DNA of 64,000 nt from Gemmatimonas sp. (lineage in GTDB: Bacteria > Gemmatimonadota > Gemmatimonadetes > Gemmatimonadales > Gemmatimonadaceae): positions 1 to 64,000 of the forward strand of contig NZ_JAPZSK010000005.1 in assembly GCF_027531815.1 (NCBI RefSeq), read 5' to 3'. Numbering within the stretch: the first letter of the stretch is position 1; each line of letters starts with the position of its first letter. The notes under the pieces were generated by a model. That model made no database searches and had not been told where the DNA came from. It saw only the letters and a program-made list of their open reading frames with translations. A program made the position numbers and the translations under genes. Shown in pieces: positions 54,753 to 63,802 of this stretch.

Positions 54753-56588
54753 TCACCGTCCCGGTCTCACGCGTATCCGCTGTGTGGTCGAATCGGTGAT
54801 GCCGGCGCCGCTCACCATGAGCGTAAGCTGATACTCGCCCGCCGGCACGCTGGGGAAATTGAAGGAGAGGCTGCGTCCCGCCCCGCCATCGGGGCGCCCG
54901 TTGTCGTTGTACTTGATGGACACGGGCGTGAGCGTCTTCGAAAGGCCAACGGAGGCGCCGAGCTTCTGCATGAAGCTCGCGCCGAGACGCGTGGTGCGGA
55001 GCGACACCTGCAGCGGCGCGTCCGGCGAGGCCGGTCGGTAGCTCTCCCAATAGATACCGATCTGCGTACCACCTTCGATGTCGAGCGAGCCATACGCCTG
55101 CCCCGCATTGCGCTCGAGGCTGGGCGTCGGTGATGGGTCACCGCGCTGCAGCAGCAGAAAATCGGAGAGGCGCACCTCCCCCGTGAGCGGCTGCACCGTG
55201 GTGCGCACCCGCGCCGCACGCTTGCCCACCGGCGCCAGCACCTCGAGGCTCGCCATGGCCTGACTCGTGAGCGGCACCAGCAGCGCCCCGTTGGCGCCGG
55301 CGCTGTCCCTGGTCACCGTGCGCGCGGCGGTGCCATCGAGGCGATCCACCGTGAGTCCCGCCGTGTACGGCGCGCGTCCCATTTCGAGTTCACGCATGAG
55401 CCGGTAACCACCTGCCAGCAGCGTGGTGTCGCCTCGGCGGAAACGCGCGAACTGGTGGGGCAGCGCCCCGTAGCCCGCCGCGTAGCGCGTGCTGTAGCGC
55501 ATGCGCGCCTTCTTGCGCCGCGGATCCCAGTCGGCCGGTGTGGAGGTGAGCGGGTTCTCGATCGCCTCCACCGTGGGCATGAAGTCGTAGCTGGGCGTGG
55601 GCTCGTGCCCGATCACCTGCGGCGGGCGCGGGTCGGCCACGCCACCGTTCTGCACCGACCACGCCGTGGGCCAGCCGTAGCGCACCTGCGACTCGAGCAG
55701 GTCGTCGCCCCACTGCAGGTCGTACGGAATACGCCCCAGCGCGTGCACCCGCGACATGGTGCGCCGCGCGTAGAACTCGTTGCGCAGGTCGTTCCCCGGC
55801 AGCATCCAGAGCGGCTGCGCAAGACGGAAAATGCGCTCGTTGCGCGCACGGCGACCCTCGCACCCCAGCGCCTTGTAGTTCGCGTGCTGGAACGGGTCGA
55901 GCCACATGGTGATATCGGTCCATTCACATCGCTGGTCGGCGGGCATGGCGGTGAGGGCCCGTTCGAAGGCCTGTCCGCTGGCGACATGCTGGTTGGCGTT
56001 GTGCAGCGCCAGTCCGCGCAGCGCCTGACACCACCACTCGGTACCGCCGCAGGCGCGCGCCGCCACGAGCGCGGTGTCCACGAAGCCGCCCTCGATGGCA
56101 TAGCGCACGCGCATGCCGCTCACCCAATCATCCTTGGGGTCCGCAGCCTGCGCGCGCCCCAGCAGCTCCATCAGCTGCTCACGCTCCAGCTTCGCATCGG
56201 CGCGCTCGGCCGGCGGCGGCACATCGCCGTTGTTGTTCCAGTAGCAGATGCGTCCCAGCGGCACTTCACAGGTGGCATCGGCGCCGCCGTTGTAGAAGCG
56301 CAGCCCCAACCGATGGTTGCGCTCGAAGGCATCCTGCAGCCCGCGCGCCTGCGACCCCACCGCGCCGACACTGCTCGCCGAGCCACGCAGCGGATCACGC
56401 GACGGCGCCGGGCGGACGCTGTCGGCGGCGGCGGGTGGCGTGTTGTTGGCCTGGGCCACGGCCGAACGCGCCGTGCCGGCGCCCGCCACGAGGGCAAGCA
56501 CCGGCAGCACCCGGTGAAGCAGACGGAGACGGGTGCGTCGCACGCCGCTGGCGCGATGCGATCCTGTGGTGAACGCGAGCTGATCCAC
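54753..56588 (-). CDS. Secreted protein with possible GWxTD-like region
   Basis: This 611-aa protein is not clearly recognised. A signal peptide (about 24-46, ending SAVAQA) sends it out of the cytoplasm. Four or more cysteines in the first 260 residues (CEVPLGRICYW, ACGGTEWWCQ, CEWTD, CEG) may form disulfides. A stretch near residues 275-315 (NDLRNEFYARRTMSRV, then WGDDLLESQVRYGWP) is reminiscent of GWxTD-domain proteins, where a similar layout precedes RxxxxxYG. The similarity is weak. A C-terminal beta-sandwich (about 520-605) is likely. It stands alone on the minus strand. GTG 56588 is used. Confidence 0.6.
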   Translation of the reverse strand: MDQLAFTTGSHRASGVRRTRLRLLHRVLPVLALVAGAGTARSAVAQANNTPPAAADSVRPAPSRDPLRGSASSVGAVGSQARGLQDAFERNHRLGLRFYNGGADATCEVPLGRICYWNNNGDVPPPAERADAKLEREQLMELLGRAQAADPKDDWVSGMRVRYAIEGGFVDTALVAARACGGTEWWCQALRGLALHNANQHVASGQAFERALTAMPADQRCEWTDITMWLDPFQHANYKALGCEGRRARNERIFRLAQPLWMLPGNDLRNEFYARRTMSRVHALGRIPYDLQWGDDLLESQVRYGWPTAWSVQNGGVADPRPPQVIGHEPTPSYDFMPTVEAIENPLTSTPADWDPRRKKARMRYSTRYAAGYGALPHQFARFRRGDTTLLAGGYRLMRELEMGRAPYTAGLTVDRLDGTAARTVTRDSAGANGALLVPLTSQAMASLEVLAPVGKRAARVRTTVQPLTGEVRLSDFLLLQRGDPSPTPSLERNAGQAYGSLDIEGGTQIGIYWESYRPASPDAPLQVSLRTTRLGASFMQKLGASVGLSKTLTPVSIKYNDNGRPDGGAGRSLSFNFPSVPAGEYQLTLMVSGAGITDSTTQRIRVRPGR

Positions 56589-56679
56589 GTGACTGTCCGG
56601 AGAAAGTGTCTGCCGCTGCAGAACGTACTACATGCAACCTACCGACCCGACGCCAGCACCGGGATCACGCGGCGCCTCG

Positions 56680-57306
56680 TCAGAAGCGCAGCTTCACACC
56701 CGCCGTCAGCGCCCAGTTGTGCGCCAGGTTGCCCTCGGCGCGAAACCCGATGGCGTCTTCCGAGTTGAACCGGCCAATCCAATCCTTCGCCTGGACGCGG
56801 ACCAGCAACCCGTCGGACACCCCTACATCCACCCCTACACCGGCGGTGTACGCGACGTTCGTGGCGCGGGTCTCGAAGACGCTCGCCCTGATGTCGTTGG
56901 TCATGCCGCCAATGCCGCCCTGCACGAACGGGGCGATACCCCTGGAACGACCGGCAAGGCCGCCAAGTTCGAGCGCCGCATCGTACATCCAGATAGTGGC
57001 CGACCCCACATTGACACCGCCGAACAGCGGCAACCCGATGCGCAGGTCCCCGGAGGCGTAGGCCAGATTACCCACCAGCGACACGCCACGGGTGAGCGGA
57101 ATGCCCCCCTGCACCCCCAGCATGGGGGCATTGGTGGCGGCAATGTTGGTACCCACCGGCCCGTCATACCAGTTGCCGGTGAGCAGCACGCCGGCGTACG
57201 GGGTAAGGTGCGCGCCCACGCCGGTCTGCGCGTCAAGGGCCGAGCCGGTGAGGAAAATGGTGGCGGCCGCGGTGCCGGCCGCGAAGCGAACGAACGAGAA
57301 CGTCAT
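56680..57306 (-). CDS. Outer-membrane beta-barrel protein, 208 aa
   Basis: This 208-aa protein has a signal peptide (GTAAATIFLTGSALDAQ) and the strand pattern of a small eight-strand barrel, ending in an aromatic residue (TAGVKLRF) as outer-membrane barrels do. Visible strands include YAGVLLTGNWYDG, ISLVGNLAYASG and AGVGVDVGVSDGLLVRVQAKDW. It belongs to the OmpA-/OprF-like barrel group by form only. The ATG at 57306 is preferred over an upstream start at 57372. It lies 154 bases downstream of the terC gene on the same strand. Confidence 0.75.
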   Translation of the reverse strand: MTFSFVRFAAGTAAATIFLTGSALDAQTGVGAHLTPYAGVLLTGNWYDGPVGTNIAATNAPMLGVQGGIPLTRGVSLVGNLAYASGDLRIGLPLFGGVNVGSATIWMYDAALELGGLAGRSRGIAPFVQGGIGGMTNDIRASVFETRATNVAYTAGVGVDVGVSDGLLVRVQAKDWIGRFNSEDAIGFRAEGNLAHNWALTAGVKLRF

Positions 57307-57459
57307 GGGGACTCCGAATTGAGTGACCCCCCCAACGACTTGCACGGGCGGCACCATCGGCGGCACCCACACAAACTGTTGAGCAGCAGCGCCTTGCGAA
57401 CACTGGAACGAATCGAACGTCCTCTGAAGAGGACACTCCGGCGATCATGCCGAGGGCGC

Positions 57460-58182
57460 TCAGGCTGCCTTTTCCCGCTTCCGCACCCGGATGTTCAGCA
57501 TCTCCACCAGGACCGAGAAGGCCATCGCGGCGTACGTGTAGCCCTTGGGGATGTGCTGCCCCATCCCCTCGGCCACCAGGTTGGTGCCGATCAGCACGAG
57601 GAACGCCAGCGCCAGCATCTTCACCGTGGGATGGCGATCCACGAAGTCGCTGATGGGGCGCGCCGCGACGAGCATTACCGCCAGCGCCACCACATTGGCG
57701 AGAATCATGATGCTCACCTCGTCGGCCATGCCCACCGCGGTGATCACGGAGTCGAGCGAGAAGACGATGTCGAGCACCATGATCTGGGCGATGGTGGTCC
57801 AGAGCGAGCGGACGGCGCGGGCGGCCTGCTCCTGCTCCTCGTCGGGTCCTTCCAGCTTGTGATGGATCTCCATGGTGGCCTTGCCGATCAGGAAGAGGCC
57901 ACCGAGCAGCAGGATGAGATCGCGCCCCGAGATGTCGTGCCCCAGCACCGCGAAGAGCGGCCGCGTGAGTTGCATGACCCAGGTGATGCTGAGCAGCAGC
58001 AGGATGCGCGTAACGAACGCCCCCGCCAGCCCCAGCGAACGGGCCTTGGGCTGCTCCTCCGGCGGCAACTTGCCGGAGAGAATGGAGATGAAAATGATGT
58101 TGTCGATGCCGAGTACGATCTCGAGCACCGACAGCGTGAGCAGGGAAATCCACGCCTGCGTATCGGAAATCCAATCGAACAT
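57460..58182 (-). CDS. TerC family integral membrane protein
   Basis: This 240-aa protein is a TerC/YkoY-type membrane protein, a family linked to Mn2+ or metal export and tellurium resistance. It has the signature SVLEIVLGIDNIIFISI (near residues 18-34) with the acidic D27-N motif, and DIVFSLDSVITAVG (about 145-158). Seven or so membrane segments are visible. The C-terminus is basic. No manganese riboswitch (yybP-ykoY type) was recognised in the 87 bases before it. It is divergent from queC. Confidence 0.88.
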   Translation of the reverse strand: MFDWISDTQAWISLLTLSVLEIVLGIDNIIFISILSGKLPPEEQPKARSLGLAGAFVTRILLLLSITWVMQLTRPLFAVLGHDISGRDLILLLGGLFLIGKATMEIHHKLEGPDEEQEQAARAVRSLWTTIAQIMVLDIVFSLDSVITAVGMADEVSIMILANVVALAVMLVAARPISDFVDRHPTVKMLALAFLVLIGTNLVAEGMGQHIPKGYTYAAMAFSVLVEMLNIRVRKREKAA

Positions 58183-58269
58183 GTGCGAACAGTCGTCAGG
58201 TCAGGTGGTCAGGGCAATCGGACGGCGAGCTCACGCCCGCCAGATGGCCCCCGTTAGTTTTCGCGCGAT

Positions 58270-58986
58270 ATGACTGGTGAATCGAACTCAGCTCCGACGG
58301 GGCGCCCCGCCGTCGTGCTGCTCTCCGGCGGGCTCGACTCCACCACGGTGCTGGCCGTGGCGAAGCGGGAAGGATACACGCCGCACGCCATGACCTTCCG
58401 GTACGGCCAGCGGCATTCGGTGGAGATTGAAGCGGCTCGGCGGGTGGCTTCCGCCATGGGGGTGGTGCATCACGTCGTGGTGGACATTGACCTGCGGCAG
58501 TGGGGCGGCTCGGCGCTCACCGCCGACGTGGCCGTGCCCAAGGACCGCGATGTGGACCAGACGGCCAACGAGATTCCGGTCACGTACGTGCCAGCACGCA
58601 ACACGATTTTCCTGTCGTTCGCGTTGGCGTGGGCGGAGGTGCTGGGGGCGGATGCCATCTTCATTGGCGTCAACGCGCTCGACTACTCGGGCTACCCCGA
58701 TTGCCGCCCCGAGTACGTGGCCGCCTTCGAGCACATGGCCAACCTCGCCACGGCAGCGGGCGTGCAGGGCACGTCACGGCTGCGCATCCACGCGCCGCTC
58801 CAGCATCTCACCAAGGCCCAGATCGTGGCCCTCGGCCACAGCCTGGGGGTGGACTACAGCCTCACCACGAGTTGCTACGACCCCGCAGCGGACGGTACCG
58901 CCTGTGGGCATTGCGACGCCTGCCAGCTGCGGCTGCGCGGCTTTGCCGACGCCGGCGCGCGCGACCCCATCGCCTACGCGAGCTGA
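58270..58986 (+). CDS. queC: 7-cyano-7-deazaguanine synthase
   Basis: QueC converts 7-carboxy-7-deazaguanine to preQ0 using ammonia and ATP, on the way to queuosine. The 238-aa product has the ATP pyrophosphatase loop LSGGLDSTT (19-26) and the zinc cysteines C202, C212, C215 and C218 in SCYD and CGHCDAC. Its length is standard. It is followed after two bases by queE, so the pair is co-transcribed. No preQ1 riboswitch was seen before it. Confidence 0.96.
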   Translation: MTGESNSAPTGRPAVVLLSGGLDSTTVLAVAKREGYTPHAMTFRYGQRHSVEIEAARRVASAMGVVHHVVVDIDLRQWGGSALTADVAVPKDRDVDQTANEIPVTYVPARNTIFLSFALAWAEVLGADAIFIGVNALDYSGYPDCRPEYVAAFEHMANLATAAGVQGTSRLRIHAPLQHLTKAQIVALGHSLGVDYSLTTSCYDPAADGTACGHCDACQLRLRGFADAGARDPIAYAS

Positions 58987-58988
58987 CG

Positions 58989-59627
58989 GTGGCGTACACG
59001 GTCAAGGAGTGTTTCTACACCCTGCAGGGCGAAGGGGTGAACGCCGGGCGGGCGGCGGTGTTTTGCCGCTTTTCGGGGTGCAATCTCTGGACGGGGCGCG
59101 AGGCCGATCGCGAGCAGGCGGTGTGCACCTTCTGCGATACCGATTTCGTGGGGGTGGGCCCCGATGGGGGCAAGTTCAGCACGGCCAAGGAGTTGGCGGC
59201 CTTCGTGAGGAGCCGGTGGCCGGCCGATGCGCCCGCCGACGTGAGGCCGTTCGTGGTGTGCACCGGGGGCGAGCCGCTGCTGCAGCTGGATGCCGAGGCG
59301 GTGGCAGCGCTGCACGCCGTGGGGTTCGAGGTGGCGGTCGAGACCAACGGCACGCAGCCGGCGCCCGATGGGCTCGACTGGGTGTGCGTGAGTCCCAAGG
59401 CCAACGCCCCGGTGGTGCTCACCACCGGGGACGAGCTCAAGCTGGTGTACCCGCAGCCGCTGGCCATGCCCGAGCGGTTCGAGGGGTTGGCGTTTCGCCA
59501 CTTTCTGCTGCAGCCCATGGACGGGCCGGACCAGGCGGCCAATACTCGCGCCGCGCTGGCATACTGCCTGGCGCACCCGCAGTGGAGGCTGAGCGTGCAG
59601 ACGCACAAGGTGGTGGGGATTCGGTAG
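58989..59627 (+). CDS. queE: 7-carboxy-7-deazaguanine synthase, CX14CX2C variant
   Basis: QueE is a radical SAM enzyme that makes 7-carboxy-7-deazaguanine from 6-carboxytetrahydropterin. In this 212-aa product the cluster cysteines are C31, C46 and C49, spaced CX14CX2C. The normal radical SAM spacing is CX3CX2C; the long spacing is a known QueE variant described for Burkholderia. YTLQGEGVNAGR, CDTDF and CTGGEPLLQLD match the family. GTG 58989 starts two bases after queC. queD is not in the window. It ends before an AACT heptad element. Confidence 0.95.
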   Translation: MAYTVKECFYTLQGEGVNAGRAAVFCRFSGCNLWTGREADREQAVCTFCDTDFVGVGPDGGKFSTAKELAAFVRSRWPADAPADVRPFVVCTGGEPLLQLDAEAVAALHAVGFEVAVETNGTQPAPDGLDWVCVSPKANAPVVLTTGDELKLVYPQPLAMPERFEGLAFRHFLLQPMDGPDQAANTRAALAYCLAHPQWRLSVQTHKVVGIR

Positions 59628-59642
59628 GGATGGCTGACCACT

Positions 59643-59747
59643 GGGAACTCCAACTATGAACTGCGAACTCCCCGGCAGATCGCGTGAGTCAGGGGGAGTT
59701 TCCAGTACGGAGTTCTAGTTTCTGGTTTTCAGATAGTTCACAACTGA
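59643..59747. repeat. AACT heptad element
   Basis: Heptads GGGAACT, CCAACTA, TGAACTG, CGAACTC run from 59643. A GC centre is followed by inverted heptads (GGAGTTT, GGAGTTC, TAGTTTC) to about 59747. It is the third copy of the AACT family and lies between queE and the NlpC/P60 gene. The remaining bases to 59883 show no gene. Confidence 0.75.
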
Positions 59748-59883
59748 GGCACCTCTGGTGTGCGCTCCCGTGCCCGCCACGTAACGCGACAGTCTGGTGC
59801 ATTCCCGCCCTCGTGCATAGTTTGCCTCGGTTCCTCTCTGGCGGGGCGCACCATTGCCCCCCGCTCACTTCGTCCGCAGCGCC

Positions 59884-60456
59884 ATGACGCCACGTCTTCG
59901 ACATCTGCTCCCCGTGCTCGCCGCCGCGCTCGTCGCGACGTCGTCGGCGCAGGCACAGAATGCCGGCGGGGTGCCGCTCGAATCGAAGAAGCCGTTTGCC
60001 GCCTTCAGCGCCTCCGCCGAGCGGATGCGCGACAGCATCGTGTCCAAGGCACGTGGGAGTGTGGGCACACGCTACAAGCTGGGTGGCACCAAGCCTGGTG
60101 TCGGTCTCGACTGCAGCGGCCTTGTTCGCTACGCCATGAGCGTGCTCGACGTGGTGCTGCCGCGCACCGCGCAGGGGCAAGCCGGCGTGGGCGCCGAGGT
60201 TCCCAAGGATGTGGCGGCGCTCAAGCCCGGTGACGTGCTCACCTTTGGTCGTGGCTCCCGCATCTCGCATGTGGGGATCTACGTGGGCGACGGCAAGATG
60301 ATTCACGCCAGCACCTCCAAGCGCCGCGTCATCGAGACCGCCATCAACAAGCGCAACCCGCTCATACGTCAGTGGAAGGGCGTGCGCCGGTTCGTCGACA
60401 CCAACACGGCACAGTTGCGCGACAGTATGCTGGCGATGGCGGACTCGCTGCGCTGA
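59884..60456 (+). CDS. Secreted NlpC/P60 peptidoglycan hydrolase
   Basis: This 190-aa enzyme probably cuts peptide stems of peptidoglycan. The signal peptide (LLPVLAAALVATSSAQAQ) precedes the NlpC/P60 domain (about 50-165) with catalytic C77 in LDCSGLV, H129 in ISHVGIYVG and H141 in MIHAS. The fold and order match the family. The ATG at 59884 is preferred over an upstream in-frame start at 59854. A strong hairpin with T run starts 30 bases after the stop. Confidence 0.92.
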   Translation: MTPRLRHLLPVLAAALVATSSAQAQNAGGVPLESKKPFAAFSASAERMRDSIVSKARGSVGTRYKLGGTKPGVGLDCSGLVRYAMSVLDVVLPRTAQGQAGVGAEVPKDVAALKPGDVLTFGRGSRISHVGIYVGDGKMIHASTSKRRVIETAINKRNPLIRQWKGVRRFVDTNTAQLRDSMLAMADSLR

Positions 60457-60485
60457 GGTCGTTCGCGGCCCATTGGGGGTGGTAC

Positions 60486-60514
60486 GCGGCGCGCCTTCGG
60501 CGTGCCGCTTTTTT
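60486..60514 (+). terminator. Rho-independent terminator after the NlpC gene
   Basis: GCGGCGCGCC (60486-60495) pairs with GGCGTGCCGC (60499-60508), one G-T wobble, followed by six T bases (60509-60514). It is also the left hairpin of a heptad element. Confidence 0.92.
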
Positions 60515-60517
60515 GTT

Positions 60518-60636
60518 GACAAGGGAGGAAGCAGGGGGAAGGGGATCAGGGGGAAGGAGGCCGTCGCGATCTTCCCCCTGAACGTCTTCCCCCTGCCCCC
60601 TCCCTTGTCATCGAAGGCCGCGCCGCAGGCGCGGCC
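60518..60636. repeat. Heptad element with mirrored arms and terminal hairpin
   Basis: The arm GACAAGGGAGG (60518-60528) is mirrored exactly by CCTCCCTTGTC at 60599-60609. Between them are AGCAGGG and ATCAGGG units and inverted TTCCCCC units. The element ends with TTGTCATCGAA and the perfect hairpin GGCCGCGCC (60616-60624)/GGCGCGGCC (60628-60636). It shares its border with the elements at 279-332 and 5354-5533. The bases to 60732 show no gene. Confidence 0.85.
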
Positions 60637-60732
60637 GTACCTTTCCCCCGTTGCGCCACGCCGCCACAGTGCACACCGTTGCGGCAGTGCCCGTACACAC
60701 GGGCATCCCGCCTCTACCGGAGATCCCTCCCG

Positions 60733-62790
60733 ATGCAGCAACTGACCCGTCCGTGGCGGCGCGTGTGGCTCGTGGCCGCGCTCGCCCTCCCCGCTACGCT
60801 CGCCCCGTCATCGCCCCTGCTGGCGCAGGGCGCGCCGCCCAAGGATCGCCTCACCATTGCCGACTACTTCAACTGGGAAGATGTCGCCAATCCCGCGCTC
60901 TCTCCTGATGGCCGGCAGGTGCTGTACACGCGCACATGGATTGACCAGCTGAACGACCGGCGCGAGTCGTCGGTGTGGATCATGAACGCCGACGGCACGA
61001 AGAACCGCTTCCTCGTGAAGGGGTCGGACGCCCGCTGGAGCCCCGACGGCACACGCATCGCCTACGTGGCCCCGGGTGAACCGGGGGGCGCGCAGCTGTG
61101 GGTGCGCTACATGGACGCCGAAGGCGCCACCACGCAGATCACGCGACTGACTGAATCGCCGAGCGAAGTCGAGTGGAGCCCCGACGGCAAGTCCATCGCC
61201 TTCGGCATGCTCGTACGGCAGAGCGACGAGTGGCGTATTGCCATGCCCGCCGCGCCACGTGGCGCGAAGTGGGTGGAACCGCCGCGCGTGGTGACCAAGG
61301 TGCGCTACCGCGCCGACCGGCAGGGCTTTCTGGAGAACGGGCTGCGTCAGCTGTTCACCGTGCCCGCCGATGGCGGCACGCCACGCCAGATCACCAGCGG
61401 CGAATGGCCCGCCAACGGCAACAGCTGGACGCCCGACGGCAAGGCGCTGCTCTTCACCTCCAACCGCGTGGCCGACGCCGAGTACACCTGGCGCCAGAGC
61501 GACATCTACAAGGTGGACGTGGCCAGCGGTGCCGTGACGCAGCTGACGAAGCGCAACGGCCCCGACGGCAGCCCCCTGCCCAGCCCCGATGGCCGCTTCA
61601 TCGCCTACACCGGGTACGACAGCACCGACGCCACCTGGAAGGATGCGGCGCTGTACGTGATGGATGCCGACGGCAGCAACCCGCGCGCGCTCACCGAAAA
61701 GCTCGATCGCTCGCCGGCCGGCATGATGTGGGCGCCTGATGCCTCGGGCGTGTACTTCAACGCCGAAAACGAAGGCGCCCGCAACCTGTACTTCGCGTCG
61801 CTCAAGGGCGACGTGCGTCAGGTGACCAAGGGGGCGCAGGTCCTCACCGTGAGCGACCTCGGCAAGTCGTTCCTCGCCGTGGGCACCATGAGCACCGCCT
61901 CGCGCCCCACCGATATCGTGGCGTTCGACGTGCGCACCCCGGCGCCGCGCTGGCTCACCGACGTGAACGGCGACGTGCTGGCCGGCAAGCAGCTCGCGAC
62001 CACCGAGGAGGTGTGGTACACCTCGGTCGACGGCTACAAGATCCAGGGGTGGATCGTGAAGCCTGCCGACTTCGATCCGAAGAAGAAGTACCCGCTCATG
62101 CTCGAGATTCATGGCGGCCCGCACAGCATGTACAACGTGGGCTTCAGCTTCGCGCGCCAGGATCACGCGGCCAACGGATATCTCATCCTGTACACCAATC
62201 CGCGCGGCAGCACCGGCTACGGCAGCGCCTTCGGCAACGCCATCAAGAACGCGTATCCCGGCAAGGACTACAACGATCTCATGGCCGGCGTGGATACGGT
62301 CATCAACCGCGGCTACGTGGACAGCAACCGCCTGTACGTCTTCGGCTGCTCGGGCGGCGGCGTACTCACCAGCTGGATCGTGGGGCACACGAACCGCTTC
62401 GCCGCGGCGAGCGCCAACTGCCCGGTCACGAACTGGCTGAGCTTCGTCGGCACCACCGACGGCTCCAGCTGGTACTACAACTTCGCCAAGTATCCGTGGG
62501 ATGACCCGAGCGAGCACCTCAAGCGCTCGCCGCTCATGTACGTGGGCAACGTGAAGACACCCACGATGCTCATGACGGGGGTGAACGACCTGCGCACCCC
62601 CATGGGACAGACCGAGGAATACTACGAGGCGCTCAAGATCCGCAAAGTGCCCACCGCGATGATCCGCTTCAACAATGAATGGCACGGCACGAGCTCGACC
62701 CCGTCCAACTTCCTGCGCACGCAGCTCTATCTGCGCAGCTGGTTCGAGAAGTACACCCAGCCGCCGGCGGCGAAGGTCACGCAGGAGTGA
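60733..62790 (+). CDS. Secreted S9-family prolyl oligopeptidase-like peptidase
   Basis: This 685-aa peptidase should cleave short peptides in the periplasm. A signal peptide (LVAALALPATLAPSSPLLAQ) precedes a beta-propeller (about 35-425, with repeated SPDG/TPDG motifs such as PALSPDGRQVLYTR). An alpha/beta hydrolase domain follows, with Ser540 in GCSGGG, D619 in VNDLRTP and H651 in NEWHGT. The usual nucleophile motif GGSYGG is changed to GCSGGG, but the Gx-Ser-xG elbow is kept. ATG 60733 is chosen over an earlier start at 60679. The subfamily resembles acylaminoacyl-peptidases. Confidence 0.92.
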   Translation: MQQLTRPWRRVWLVAALALPATLAPSSPLLAQGAPPKDRLTIADYFNWEDVANPALSPDGRQVLYTRTWIDQLNDRRESSVWIMNADGTKNRFLVKGSDARWSPDGTRIAYVAPGEPGGAQLWVRYMDAEGATTQITRLTESPSEVEWSPDGKSIAFGMLVRQSDEWRIAMPAAPRGAKWVEPPRVVTKVRYRADRQGFLENGLRQLFTVPADGGTPRQITSGEWPANGNSWTPDGKALLFTSNRVADAEYTWRQSDIYKVDVASGAVTQLTKRNGPDGSPLPSPDGRFIAYTGYDSTDATWKDAALYVMDADGSNPRALTEKLDRSPAGMMWAPDASGVYFNAENEGARNLYFASLKGDVRQVTKGAQVLTVSDLGKSFLAVGTMSTASRPTDIVAFDVRTPAPRWLTDVNGDVLAGKQLATTEEVWYTSVDGYKIQGWIVKPADFDPKKKYPLMLEIHGGPHSMYNVGFSFARQDHAANGYLILYTNPRGSTGYGSAFGNAIKNAYPGKDYNDLMAGVDTVINRGYVDSNRLYVFGCSGGGVLTSWIVGHTNRFAAASANCPVTNWLSFVGTTDGSSWYYNFAKYPWDDPSEHLKRSPLMYVGNVKTPTMLMTGVNDLRTPMGQTEEYYEALKIRKVPTAMIRFNNEWHGTSSTPSNFLRTQLYLRSWFEKYTQPPAAKVTQE

Positions 62791-62816
62791 CGTCGTGGTG
62801 AACAGCAGGAGCCGGG

Positions 62817-63656
62817 GTGAGTGATCTGCTTTTCCGGGGGCGCGGCGCCGATGTTGGCGTGCGCGCCCCCGCGTGGCGAGTCCGACTTGCGGGGGCGCTG
62901 CTGGGGCTGTTCCTCATGGAGCTGCTCTGGTCGCTCGGGGTGCTGTCGCTGCTGGGCGTGGGTGGTCTCACGACCCGCGCCGTGTTCCTGCTTGGCGGGG
63001 CATTGCTTGCCACCTCGGCCTGGGGGGCGTGGCTCTGGACGGCCACGGTGGGCGTGGTGCTGGTGCATGGCGTCGTGGCGTACACCCCGCTGGCGAGCAC
63101 CCTTTTTCAGCAGTTCGTGCGGCGTGACACACCGCTGGCCGGCGCCCCGCCCGATGCCGTGGTCGTCTTCTCCGGCACCGTGACGCCGGAAGGGCGCGTC
63201 ATGGGGCAGGCCCTGGAGCGGCTGCTGTCCGGCGTGAGCGAGGCCAAACGCCGCGCCATTCCCACCCTCGCGCTCTCCGTGGTGGGCAACGAGCGCGACG
63301 CCAGCATTCCCAATTCGGAGCGCGACCAGCGGGAGCTGGTGGGCGCCTTTGCCCCGGAGCTGCAGCTAAAGTTCGTGTACAACGTGCAGAGCTCGCGCGA
63401 CGAGGCACTGGCCTTCACGGCATTGGCGCGCACGCATCGCTGGCGTCGCGTGGTCGCCGTCACGTCGGCCTCGCACACCCGCCGCGCCTGTGCCGCCCTC
63501 GAGCATGAGGGGATGGCCGTGGAGTGCCTGCCGGCCGTTTCCCGCAGCTATGCTCCCTCGCGGCTGGAGAGCGCCAGCGACCGCCGCGCCGCCTTCCGCG
63601 AGGTCCTCCATGAAACGGCGGCCTCCCTGCTCTACCGCGCGCGGGGTTGGATGTAG
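62817..63656 (+). CDS. DUF218 (YdcF/SanA-like) membrane protein
   Basis: This 279-aa protein has two or three membrane segments in its first 100 residues and a DUF218 domain (about 112-275). DUF218 features are PDAVVVFSGTVTPEGR, ERLLSGVSEAKR, and VTSASHTRRACAALEHEGMAVECLPA. Homologues such as SanA and ElyC affect envelope integrity or peptidoglycan precursors, but exact activities are unclear. The GTG 62817 is 27 bases after the S9 peptidase stop, so they may be co-transcribed. A palindrome follows the gene. Confidence 0.85.
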   Translation: MSDLLFRGRGADVGVRAPAWRVRLAGALLGLFLMELLWSLGVLSLLGVGGLTTRAVFLLGGALLATSAWGAWLWTATVGVVLVHGVVAYTPLASTLFQQFVRRDTPLAGAPPDAVVVFSGTVTPEGRVMGQALERLLSGVSEAKRRAIPTLALSVVGNERDASIPNSERDQRELVGAFAPELQLKFVYNVQSSRDEALAFTALARTHRWRRVVAVTSASHTRRACAALEHEGMAVECLPAVSRSYAPSRLESASDRRAAFREVLHETAASLLYRARGWM

Positions 63657-63688
63657 CCTTGGCGTGTCAGCGCCGGCCCGGCTCATGA

Positions 63689-63703
63689 GAGGTGATTCAC
63701 CTC
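63689..63703. promoter_or_regulatory. Perfect 15-bp palindrome before the lipoprotein gene
   Basis: GAGGTGA-T-TCACCTC (63689-63703) is a perfect 7+1+7 dyad, 100 bases before the lipoprotein ATG and 33 bases after the DUF218 stop. It may be an operator or a small terminator hairpin. No T run follows. Confidence 0.45.
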
Positions 63704-63802
63704 ACAGGCCGAGGCGCGTTTTGTGACAGAAGGCACTTTCAGGTGGGAGCCGCGCCCGGTACGTTCTTCCGAACAACGGCTTTACTCTCCAACCCGTCAA
63801 TC

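Noticed and set aside
58183-58269. Manganese (yybP-ykoY) riboswitch for terC or preQ1 riboswitch for queC
   Set aside because: No matching conserved core or pseudoknot elements could be seen in the 87-base gap.
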